A DNA stretch of 64,000 bases from Rhizobacter sp. SG703 (GTDB lineage: Bacteria > Pseudomonadota > Gammaproteobacteria > Burkholderiales > Burkholderiaceae_C): contig NZ_JAAZQK010000016.1 in assembly GCF_012275445.1 (NCBI RefSeq), positions 1 to 64,000 of the forward strand. The letters are read 5' to 3'. Shown here piece after piece: positions 9,174 to 16,103 of this stretch (its first letter is position 1; every line of letters begins with the position of its first letter). Made by a program: the position numbers and the translations under genes. The notes under the pieces were generated by a model. It saw only the letters and a program-made list of their open reading frames with translations, did no database searches and was not told the DNA's origin.

Positions 9174-10037
9174 ATGGACCTGGTGGCGCTGGAGATCTTC
9201 TGCACCGTGGCCCGCGAGGGCAGCGTGACCCGTGCGGCCGAGCTGCTGCAGCGCGCCCAGTCGAGCGTGACCACCCGCGTGCAGCAGCTCGAAGAAGACC
9301 TGGGCGTGACGCTCTTCCTGCGCGAAGGCCGGCGCATGGCGCTCACCGCCGAGGGCGAGACGCTGCAGGGTTACGCGATGCGGCTGCTGGCGCTGGCCGA
9401 CGAAGCACGGCAGGCGCTGCGGCCGGGCCAGCCCGGCGGCCGGTTGCGGCTGGGGTCGATGGAGAGCACTGCGGCGAGCCGCCTGCCCGGCCCGCTGGCG
9501 AGGCTCCATGCGCGCTGGCCCGGCGTGCAGCTGGAACTGCGCACCGGGCCCACCCGTGCGCTGGTCGACGCGGTGGCCGCCCATGCGATCGACTGCGCGC
9601 TGGTCGCGCTGCCATCGCCCGGCATCGACGCGCTGCCCGCGGCGCTGGAGGCCGCGCCGGTCTTCACCGAATCGCTGCTGCTGGCGCTGCCGCCGGGGCA
9701 TCCGCCGGTGCGCAGCGCGGCCGACCTGCAGGTCGCGACGCTGGCAGCGTTCGCGGCCGGCTGCACCTACCGGCAGATCGGTGAAGCCTGGATGACGCGC
9801 GACGGCACCGGCCCGCGCGTGCTGGAGCTGGCCTCGTACCACGCGATCCTGGCGTGCGTGGCCGGCGGCCACTGCGCGGGCGTGGTGCCGCGCTCAGTGC
9901 TCGCGCTGATGGCGCCGCCGCCGGCGCTGCGGCTGGTGCCGCTGCAGGACTGCGACACCGTGCTGGTGCAGCGGCGCGGCTACCGCTCGGCCGCGCTCGA
10001 GGCGCTGTGGGCCGAGCTGGCGGCGCCGGCGCGCTGA
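9174..10037 (+). CDS. LysR-family transcriptional regulator
   Basis: 287 aa from the ATG at 9174. The N-terminal winged helix-turn-helix is clear ([39 protein letters not shown]), followed by a co-inducer domain of two Rossmann-like lobes. Residues after the HTH match the CynR/YbhD-like LysR class. It is divergent from the MFS exporter gene and shares the nested dyad, so it probably controls that gene and itself. The ligand is unknown. Confidence 0.88.
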   Translation: MDLVALEIFCTVAREGSVTRAAELLQRAQSSVTTRVQQLEEDLGVTLFLREGRRMALTAEGETLQGYAMRLLALADEARQALRPGQPGGRLRLGSMESTAASRLPGPLARLHARWPGVQLELRTGPTRALVDAVAAHAIDCALVALPSPGIDALPAALEAAPVFTESLLLALPPGHPPVRSAADLQVATLAAFAAGCTYRQIGEAWMTRDGTGPRVLELASYHAILACVAGGHCAGVVPRSVLALMAPPPALRLVPLQDCDTVLVQRRGYRSAALEALWAELAAPAR

Positions 10038-10061
10038 ACGCCGACCGACCGACGAACAAGG

Positions 10062-10553
10062 CTAGCCGCGGCGCGCGGCCTCGATCGCGGCGACGTCGAT
10101 CTTGCCCATCTTCATCATCGCGTCGAACACCCGCTTCGACGCCGCGGGATCCGAGCCGGTGAACGCTTCGGTGAGCACGCGCGGCGTGATCTGCCACGAC
10201 AGGCCCCACTTGTCCTTGCACCAGCCGCAGGCGCTCTCCTGGCCGCCGTTGCCGACGATCGCATTCCACAGGCGATCGGTCTCGGCCTGGTCGTCGGTCG
10301 CGACCTGGAACGAGAACGCCTCGGTGTGCTTGAAGGCCGGCCCGCCGTTCAGGCCCAGGCACGGGATGCCCAGCACCGTGAACTCGACGGTCAGGATGTC
10401 GCCCTGCTTGCCGTCCGGAAAGTCGCCCGGTGCGCGCGTCACCCTGCCGACCGAACTATCGGGAAAGACCTCGGCATAGAAGCGCGCCGCGTCCAGCGCC
10501 GTGCCGTCGTACCAGAGACAGATCGTGTTCTTCGCGATGTTCTTGCTGGGCAT
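10062..10553 (-). CDS. VOC-superfamily protein, PhnB/3-dmu-9_3-mt type
   Basis: 163 aa. It contains the paired beta-alpha-beta-beta-beta pattern of PhnB-like vicinal-oxygen-chelate proteins, with AARFYAEVFPDSSVG, FTVLGIPCLGLNGG, KHTEAFSFQV and GWCKDKWGLSWQITP. These are often annotated as 3-demethylubiquinone-9 methyltransferase-like, but they lack a SAM fold and their function is generally unproven. It is convergent with the LysR gene and stands alone. The start is supported by AAAGGAGACGA about 6 nt upstream on the minus strand. Confidence 0.8.
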   Translation of the reverse strand: MPSKNIAKNTICLWYDGTALDAARFYAEVFPDSSVGRVTRAPGDFPDGKQGDILTVEFTVLGIPCLGLNGGPAFKHTEAFSFQVATDDQAETDRLWNAIVGNGGQESACGWCKDKWGLSWQITPRVLTEAFTGSDPAASKRVFDAMMKMGKIDVAAIEAARRG

Positions 10554-10631
10554 GTGTCGTCTCCTTTGGAAGGGGGCTGAGAGAATACTCGGCCCGCAGA
10601 TGGGGCAAGCGACGTACCCACTCAGCCTGCA

Positions 10632-10799
10632 GTGCGACGGGGTGCCGAGCGGGGCCGCGCGGGGCTGCTCCTCGTGGTCGAGACGCGCAACTCACAGCGC
10701 TTCTACGAGCAGCACGGGTTCGCAGCGGTAGACGAATCCTTCTTCGTCAGAGGCGCCGCTGAAATACATTTCGAGGTCGTCGCCAAGCGCCGTCATTGA
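10632..10799 (+). pseudogene. GNAT acetyltransferase 3' remnant
   Basis: An open stretch of ~55 codons with no ATG and a stop at 10797-10799. It reads ERGRAGLLLVVETRNSQRF, then YEQHGFAAVDESFF. This is the motif B region of GNAT N-acetyltransferases (LEV..N..A..FYE..GF). The acetyl-CoA-binding motif A and the N-terminal half are absent, since an in-frame stop lies at 10578-10580. It looks like the tail of a deleted gene. Confidence 0.5.
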
Positions 10800-10846
10800 A
10801 TGACGGACTGGCGCCGCCCTGCAACGCCCCCCATGAAAGGTCAGGC

Positions 10847-11194
10847 ATGACACACCTTGGAAGCTGCCACTGCGGCCATGTCAAGTTCGAGGTCGATGGC
10901 GAGATCGCCTCGGCGCTGTCGTGCAATTGCTCGATGTGCCAGCGCAAGGGCTCGTTGATGTGGTTCGTGCCGCGCAGCGCGCTGCGCCTGCTGACGCCGA
11001 ACGACAACGCCAGCACCTACCTGTTCAACAAGCACCTGATCCAGCACCGCTTCTGCCCGCATTGCGGCATCCACCCCTATGGCGAAGGCACGTCGCCGTC
11101 GGGCGCGGCGATGGCCGCCGTCAACCTGCGCTGCATCGAAGGCATCGACCTGGCGGCGATCCCGGTCGACCACTTCGACGGACGGTCGATGTAG
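10847..11194 (+). CDS. GFA/CENP-V family zinc protein
   Basis: 115 aa from ATG 10847, which has AGGTCAGG just upstream. It shows the GFA-domain zinc pattern: GSCHCGHVKF, SCNCSMCQRKG and RFCPHCGIHPYGEG. The family includes glutathione-dependent formaldehyde-activating enzyme and many uncharacterised relatives. Small members like this one bind two zinc ions, and their substrate is usually unknown. It is an isolated gene, convergent with the MBL hydrolase operon. Confidence 0.85.
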   Translation: MTHLGSCHCGHVKFEVDGEIASALSCNCSMCQRKGSLMWFVPRSALRLLTPNDNASTYLFNKHLIQHRFCPHCGIHPYGEGTSPSGAAMAAVNLRCIEGIDLAAIPVDHFDGRSM

Positions 11195-11202
11195 CCACGC
11201 CG

Positions 11203-12207
11203 TCAGGACCGGCCGGCTTCCGGCGCCGGGGCCACGGCACACAGGCGCGCGTGATGGACCTGGATCTCGCCCGGGATCCACTGCGGCAGGTCCCAGTCCG
11301 GATGCTGCGCGCGCAGGATCGGCACGAGTTCCTTCTGCATCGTCGGCAGGTCCTGCCCCGCAGCGCAGCGCCGCGTGACTTCGGCGCGAACCACATCCAG
11401 GTGCCGGGCCGCTTCGGCCAGATCGGCCGCGGTGCCCACGCGGCCATGGCCGGGGATGACGACCTTCGGATGGCCGAGCGCTACCGCACGAAAGATCTCG
11501 CGCCAGTTCAGCGGGTCGACGTCCATGTCCCCGATCTCCGGGAACCACGGCATGATCGGAAAGGATCTCGTCTCCAGCAGGTCGCCGAGGATCACCACGC
11601 CCTGCGCCGGCACGGACACCACTTGGTCGCCCTGCGTGTGCGCGCGGCCGTGGTGGCTCAGGCGCACGATGCGGCCACCGAGATCGATCTCGGCTTCCCG
11701 TTCGTAGACGATGTCCGGCGCGACGAAGCGAACGTCCTTCAGCGCCGCGGCCACGCCCAGGCGTTCGCTGAACAGCCGCTGGTAGGCGGCCCCCTTCTGC
11801 ATCAACTCGTCGCGCTGCGCGCGGTTGTAGATGATGGTGGCCTCGCCCTTGAACACCTGCGCGCCGAACCCGTGTTCCGGATGGAAGTGCGTGGTCGTCA
11901 GGTACAGCCGCCGGGCACCGGCCAGGCGCCGGGCGGTCTGCAGCGCGCGGCGCGCACTGTCGGGCCCGAGGCCGGTGTCGACGACCAGCACGGCATCGCT
12001 GCCGGTGATGAGGGTGATGTTGGGAACCAGGACGATCTGGTCCCTGTCTTCGATCACGTGCACCCCCGGGCTCACCTCGACGAGGTGGCTCGGATCGACC
12101 AGCTTTTCCGGCGAGACGTCCCGCTCGGCGGCACGGGCCGGCATGCCGGCCAGCGACGACAGCAACGCGACGAGCGCGACGGCGATGGACAGTCGGCGAT
12201 GGTTCAT
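11203..12207 (-). CDS. Exported metallo-beta-lactamase-fold hydrolase
   Basis: 334 aa from ATG 12207, chosen because GAGGAGGG lies 7 nt upstream. A signal peptide (SIAVALVALLSSLAGMPARAA) directs export to the periplasm. The metal motif is THFHPEHG, an HxHxEH variant in which Glu replaces the usual Asp of HxHxDH. Later ligands include SHHGRAHTQGD and PGHG. Substrates for such 'MBL fold' proteins cannot be read from sequence. It is the last gene of a three-gene operon after an oxidoreductase and a SnoaL-like protein (11-nt gap), opposite a LysR gene. Confidence 0.83.
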   Translation of the reverse strand: MNHRRLSIAVALVALLSSLAGMPARAAERDVSPEKLVDPSHLVEVSPGVHVIEDRDQIVLVPNITLITGSDAVLVVDTGLGPDSARRALQTARRLAGARRLYLTTTHFHPEHGFGAQVFKGEATIIYNRAQRDELMQKGAAYQRLFSERLGVAAALKDVRFVAPDIVYEREAEIDLGGRIVRLSHHGRAHTQGDQVVSVPAQGVVILGDLLETRSFPIMPWFPEIGDMDVDPLNWREIFRAVALGHPKVVIPGHGRVGTAADLAEAARHLDVVRAEVTRRCAAGQDLPTMQKELVPILRAQHPDWDLPQWIPGEIQVHHARLCAVAPAPEAGRS

Positions 12208-12218
12208 CGGTGCCCTCC

Positions 12219-13142
12219 TCATCGCGCGGCCCGCACGATCACCTTGCCGCGGGCGTGACCGCCGGCGACCTGCTCCAGTGCCGCGCGCGCATCGTCGAGC
12301 GGGTGGATCGTGTCGAGGACGATCTGCAGCTGCTTCTCGCTGAAGCGCTGCAGGACCCGGTCCAGCGTGCCGGCGTCGTGGTTGAAGAACACGAACGAGC
12401 CCGGCCGGCCACCGCGCGCCTCGATCGCGAAGTCGACGGTGCTGACGATGGCACCGCTGGCCGCGAGCACCTGCCACGAGCGTTCGAGCGTGTCGCCGCC
12501 GACCGTGTCGAGGACCAGGTCCACGTCGCGCACGACGGTCGAGAAGTCCTGGCGCTGGTAGTCGATCGCTTCATCGGCACCCAGTTCGCGGGCCAGGCCG
12601 AGGTTGCGCGCCGACGCGGTCGCGATGACATGCGCGCCGGCCTGTTTGGCGAACTGCACCGCGAAACTGCCGACGCCGCCCGCGGCGGCGTGGACGAGCA
12701 CGCGCTGCCCTACCTGCAGGCGGCCTGCCCCGAACAGGGCCAGCCAGGCCGTGCCCGCGGCCGTCGGCAATGCCGCGGCCTGCTCGAAGCTCATGTCGGC
12801 CGGCATCGGGCTCAGCGCCTGCGCGGGAATGAGCGCCGCCTGTGCGAACGCGCCGCCGGCCGTCGGCTCCACGCGGCCGACGACGCGGTCGCCCGGCTTG
12901 AATCGATCGACCCCTGGGCCGACCTGCTCGACCACGCCGGCCAGGTCGGTGCCGAGCGTGTACGGCAGCGTCACCGGAAAGACTTGCTGCATGTGGCCGG
13001 CCAGCATCTTCAGGTCCAGCGGGTTCACGCTGGCGGCCTCGATGCGAACGGACACCTGCCCCTGGCCCGGGCTGGCCAGCGTGGTGTGCTCGAGCTCGGC
13101 GTGGCTCGGGTTGCCGAAGGCGTGGATGCGAAGAGATTTCAT
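12219..13142 (-). CDS. NADP-dependent quinone-oxidoreductase-like MDR protein
   Basis: 307 aa of the medium-chain reductase superfamily, zinc-free type. The N-terminal GroES-like half has SVNPLDLKMLAG and GTDLAGVVEQVG. The cofactor half has VLVHAAAGGVGSFAVQ (AxxGxxG), a standard NADPH-binding motif. It probably reduces quinones or enones with NADPH. It is the middle gene of a three-gene minus-strand operon: 18 nt after the SnoaL-like gene, 11 nt before the MBL hydrolase. Confidence 0.86.
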   Translation of the reverse strand: MKSLRIHAFGNPSHAELEHTTLASPGQGQVSVRIEAASVNPLDLKMLAGHMQQVFPVTLPYTLGTDLAGVVEQVGPGVDRFKPGDRVVGRVEPTAGGAFAQAALIPAQALSPMPADMSFEQAAALPTAAGTAWLALFGAGRLQVGQRVLVHAAAGGVGSFAVQFAKQAGAHVIATASARNLGLARELGADEAIDYQRQDFSTVVRDVDLVLDTVGGDTLERSWQVLAASGAIVSTVDFAIEARGGRPGSFVFFNHDAGTLDRVLQRFSEKQLQIVLDTIHPLDDARAALEQVAGGHARGKVIVRAAR

Positions 13143-13160
13143 CGTGATGCCCTCGGTGCG

Positions 13161-13616
13161 TCAGTCGTTGTTGAGTGCAGGGAATGCACCGAGCTGCAGG
13201 AACGCGCCGAACCAGTCCTCCAGGTGCCAGGTGCGCTTGATGCGCTCGCCGTCGAATTCATGGAACTCGTGGATGCGGATGCTGACCTTCCGGCCGGTCG
13301 CGGCGATGCCGAACAGCGGCCCGCGGTGCGTGCCGGTGATCTCGGCACGAACCGCGGCGCGGTCTTCGCCCATCAGGACGTCGTGGATCACGATCCGCAC
13401 GTCGGGCAACGCCTCGACGACGCTGCGGATGATGGGCTTGAGGCCGTCCGGCCCGGGCCCCTGGCCGGGCGCGAGCGGGATGTCGTCCCAGTCGGCCGTG
13501 ACGGCGAGGTCCATCAGGTCGGGGTCGTGGTCGCTGAAGGCCCGGTACAACAGCTCGATGGCGTGGCGCCGGGCCTGGTCGGAGGCGCTGGGGCGGAGGA
13601 GGTTCGAGTGGCTCAT
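13161..13616 (-). CDS. SnoaL-like ester cyclase family protein
   Basis: 151 aa. A SnoaL/NTF2-like small barrel is indicated by AIELLYRAFSDHDPDL, WDDIPLAPGQGPGPDG, IRIHEFHEFDGERI and the terminal HLEDWFGAFLQLGAF. Family members are polyketide or ester cyclases, or enzymes without assigned function. It is the first gene of the operon that continues with an NADPH reductase and an exported MBL hydrolase, and it faces a LysR regulator across a 101-nt gap, suggesting induction by a small aromatic or quinone. Confidence 0.82.
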   Translation of the reverse strand: MSHSNLLRPSASDQARRHAIELLYRAFSDHDPDLMDLAVTADWDDIPLAPGQGPGPDGLKPIIRSVVEALPDVRIVIHDVLMGEDRAAVRAEITGTHRGPLFGIAATGRKVSIRIHEFHEFDGERIKRTWHLEDWFGAFLQLGAFPALNND

Positions 13617-13691
13617 GCTGACGTGCCCTGCGGGCGCTGTGAAGTGATGACGTCCCAGTCTCGGCGCCGCGCTACCATCTGTCCAACAAAT

Positions 13692-13705
13692 GACTTGTAT
13701 AAGTC
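13692..13705. promoter_or_regulatory. LysR-type operator candidate
   Basis: A perfect short inverted repeat, GACTT-GTAT-AAGTC, 13 nt before the LysR start at 13718 and ~75 nt upstream of the divergent SnoaL-like gene. This is the size and placement of a LysR autoregulatory site; the surrounding bases are AT-richer than average. Confidence 0.45.
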
Positions 13706-13717
13706 GGTATTTGATTC

Positions 13718-14629
13718 ATGGATTTTCATGGCATCGACCTGAACCTGCTCGCGGCCTTCGATGCGCTGATGGACGAGCGCAACGTGACCCGCGCAGCGGT
13801 GCGCGTCGGCGTGAGCCAGCCGGCGATGAGTGCCGCGCTGTTGCGCCTGCGGACGCTGTTCGGCGACCCGCTGTTCCTGCGCAGTGCCGAGGGCCTGCAG
13901 CCGACAGCGCGTGCCAGGGACCTCGCCGGTCCGGTGTCGCAGGCCTTGCGGCAGCTGGAACTGGTCCTCGTCAAGCGGCCCGAATTCGAGCCCGCCGACG
14001 TGGCGCTGGATTTCACCGTCGGCCTGTCGGACTACCCGGCGTTCGTGCTGCTGCCCGCGCTCGTGAAAGCGCTGGAGCAGCAGGCGCCCGGGGTCTCGCT
14101 GCGCGTGCGCAGCTTCAGCGATCGCGACAGCGCCGTCGACCTGCTCGACGCCGGCACGATCGACGCGGCCGTCGGCGTTCCGCCCACAAAGGCGGAAAGC
14201 AGGATCCTGACCCGTCCGATCCTGCGCGACGAGTTCGTCACGATCGTCCGCCGCGACCACCCGAGCGCGCGGCGCGGCATGAGCATGAAGGCCTTCCTGT
14301 CGCTGTCGCACGTGCTCGTGTCCCCCGAAGGAGACCGCCACGGGCTGGTCGACGAAGCGCTGGCGCAGCTGGGCAAGCAGCGCCGGCTCGCGCTGACCTT
14401 GCCGCAGATGTTCGCGGCACCGGCGGTGGTCGCCCGCACCGACATGGCGGCCACGGTGATGAAGCGCGTGGCGCTTCACTCGTCGGCACGCCGCAGCGTG
14501 GCGCTGTTTCCGCCGCCGGTCGTGCTGGCCGAGGTGGTCTTCGACCTGATCTGGCACCGGCGCAACGACACCCACCCGGCGCAGCGGTGGCTCAGGGGCC
14601 TGATCGAATCGCTCGCGAAATCGCTGTGA
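13718..14629 (+). CDS. LysR-family regulator, NodD/NahR-like
   Basis: 303 aa. The N-terminus FHGIDLNLLAAFDALMDERN with AAVRVGVSQPAMSAALLRLR is characteristic of the NodD/NahR/LinR subgroup, which usually senses aromatic compounds. The ligand domain includes FTVGLSDYPAFVLLPALV. It is divergent from the SnoaL-MDR-MBL operon and probably regulates it. It converges with acvB; only 19 nt separate the stops. Confidence 0.88.
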   Translation: MDFHGIDLNLLAAFDALMDERNVTRAAVRVGVSQPAMSAALLRLRTLFGDPLFLRSAEGLQPTARARDLAGPVSQALRQLELVLVKRPEFEPADVALDFTVGLSDYPAFVLLPALVKALEQQAPGVSLRVRSFSDRDSAVDLLDAGTIDAAVGVPPTKAESRILTRPILRDEFVTIVRRDHPSARRGMSMKAFLSLSHVLVSPEGDRHGLVDEALAQLGKQRRLALTLPQMFAAPAVVARTDMAATVMKRVALHSSARRSVALFPPPVVLAEVVFDLIWHRRNDTHPAQRWLRGLIESLAKSL

Positions 14630-14648
14630 ACGGCGCCGGCGACAGCGG

Positions 14649-16103
14649 CTACCTCGCGGCCTCGACGATCAGCCGCGCGAGCTTCTGGTACTCGCCGCCG
14701 AAGTGGTGGTCGCCCTTCATCACCACCACCCGCGCATGTGCCGGCGCGAGCTTCGGGCACAGCGAATCCCGTTCGCGGTCGCCCTGCACGCACAAGGTGT
14801 CGGCGGCCGACAGCCGGCGCGCTTCCGGCAGGATCGGCTTGTCGCCGCTCGGGCCCAGCCAGTTGCTGAAGTGGAATTCGAACGAGGCCTGCTGGGCCAG
14901 CCCCAGCAGCGCGGTGAGCCTGACCGACGCGCGCGTCGCGGCCGGCAGGCGGTTGACGGCAAACGGCAGCACGTCGGCGCCCTGCGAGTAGCCGATCAGG
15001 ATCGCCTCCGGGCGCTGCCAGCGCGCGGCGTAATAGCGGATCAGGCGGTCCAGGTCGACGGCCAGCCCGTCAGGCGTGCGGGCCTTCCAGAAATAGCGCA
15101 GCGAATCGAAGCCGGCCACCGGAATGCCTTGCGCGGCGAGCGCGGCCGCCAGTTCCTTGTCGATGCCGGCCCAGCCGCCGTCGCCCGACAACAGCACCGC
15201 AAAGCGCTTGCCGCTGCCGGCCGCCGGCACCTCGACCATCGGCAGGTCGGCCAGCTGCTGCGGCACCGGCGGTGCGGCCGGTGCTGCCGTGGCCCGCTGG
15301 GCTGCCGAGAGCTGCACGTAGGCCGCGGCGAACGCATCGGGCCCGTCGGGCACCCAGTGCGCCTTCGGCACCTGCTGCACGAAGGCCTGCGCGCTGTCGG
15401 CCGCGCAGGCGGCGCCGGGCACGGCCGCCCACGGCGTGGCCAGCGCGGTCGCGGGCAGCAGGTCGAAGCCGTCGGCCGCCGATGCGGTCGCAGGCGACGC
15501 GGCCGCGCCGGACGCCGCGGCGCCGAGCGTGCTGGTGACCTCCCAGCGCAGGCCGTTGGTCGCGCACAGCGGCGTCTTCAGCAGCAGCCGCGGGCAGAAA
15601 CCGACCGACAGCGCCGACGAGAAGCTGCCGGCCGGCGCCTGCGCCAGCACGCCATACGCGAACGACGCCGCCGTGCCGGTGCCGACCAGCATCGGCAGCC
15701 GGTAGCCCGGCACCTGCTCGTAGGCCTGCAGGTGGCGCGACAGGTTCTCGAACGCGCCGGCCGCATAGGTGCACTTGCCGTCCTGCTTCTCGAGCCGCTT
15801 GTAGAACGGCGTCAGCGGCACGGCAGCCACCAGCGCGCCGTCGTCGACCATGCGGCCGATCGCGCGCCGCTCGGCGGCGTCGGGCGCGTCGTTCGGCGAC
15901 AGCATCAGCACGAACTGCTGCACGGGTCCGGCCGGCTTGAACAGCCGCACGTCGTTGAACAGCCCGTGCGCCACGGTGCCGGGCGCGGTCTGCATCGGCT
16001 GCGGCGGTTTCGCCGGCTGCGGCCGCGCCTGGGCGCGGCAGGGCGCCGCCGCCTGCGCGAGCACCAGGCCGAGACCGGCGAGCAGCGCGAACGTCCGTTT
16101 CAT
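14649..16103 (-). CDS. acvB: AcvB/VirJ-like lysyl-phosphatidylglycerol hydrolase
   Basis: 484 aa from ATG 16103. A cleavable signal (FALLAGLGLVLAQAAAPCRA) predicts periplasmic location. It contains two related alpha/beta halves. The C-terminal VirJ-like half has the nucleophile elbow IGYSQGADVLPF, LSGDGGWAGID and the late His in MKGDHHFGGEY. AcvB in Agrobacterium hydrolyses lysyl-phosphatidylglycerol made by LpiA (MprF). Here acvB overlaps the mprF stop by 4 nt (ATGA), the same genetic pairing, so the same job is very likely: trimming or turning over aminoacylated lipid at the outer face of the inner membrane. Confidence 0.85.
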   Translation of the reverse strand: MKRTFALLAGLGLVLAQAAAPCRAQARPQPAKPPQPMQTAPGTVAHGLFNDVRLFKPAGPVQQFVLMLSPNDAPDAAERRAIGRMVDDGALVAAVPLTPFYKRLEKQDGKCTYAAGAFENLSRHLQAYEQVPGYRLPMLVGTGTAASFAYGVLAQAPAGSFSSALSVGFCPRLLLKTPLCATNGLRWEVTSTLGAAASGAAASPATASAADGFDLLPATALATPWAAVPGAACAADSAQAFVQQVPKAHWVPDGPDAFAAAYVQLSAAQRATAAPAAPPVPQQLADLPMVEVPAAGSGKRFAVLLSGDGGWAGIDKELAAALAAQGIPVAGFDSLRYFWKARTPDGLAVDLDRLIRYYAARWQRPEAILIGYSQGADVLPFAVNRLPAATRASVRLTALLGLAQQASFEFHFSNWLGPSGDKPILPEARRLSAADTLCVQGDRERDSLCPKLAPAHARVVVMKGDHHFGGEYQKLARLIVEAAR

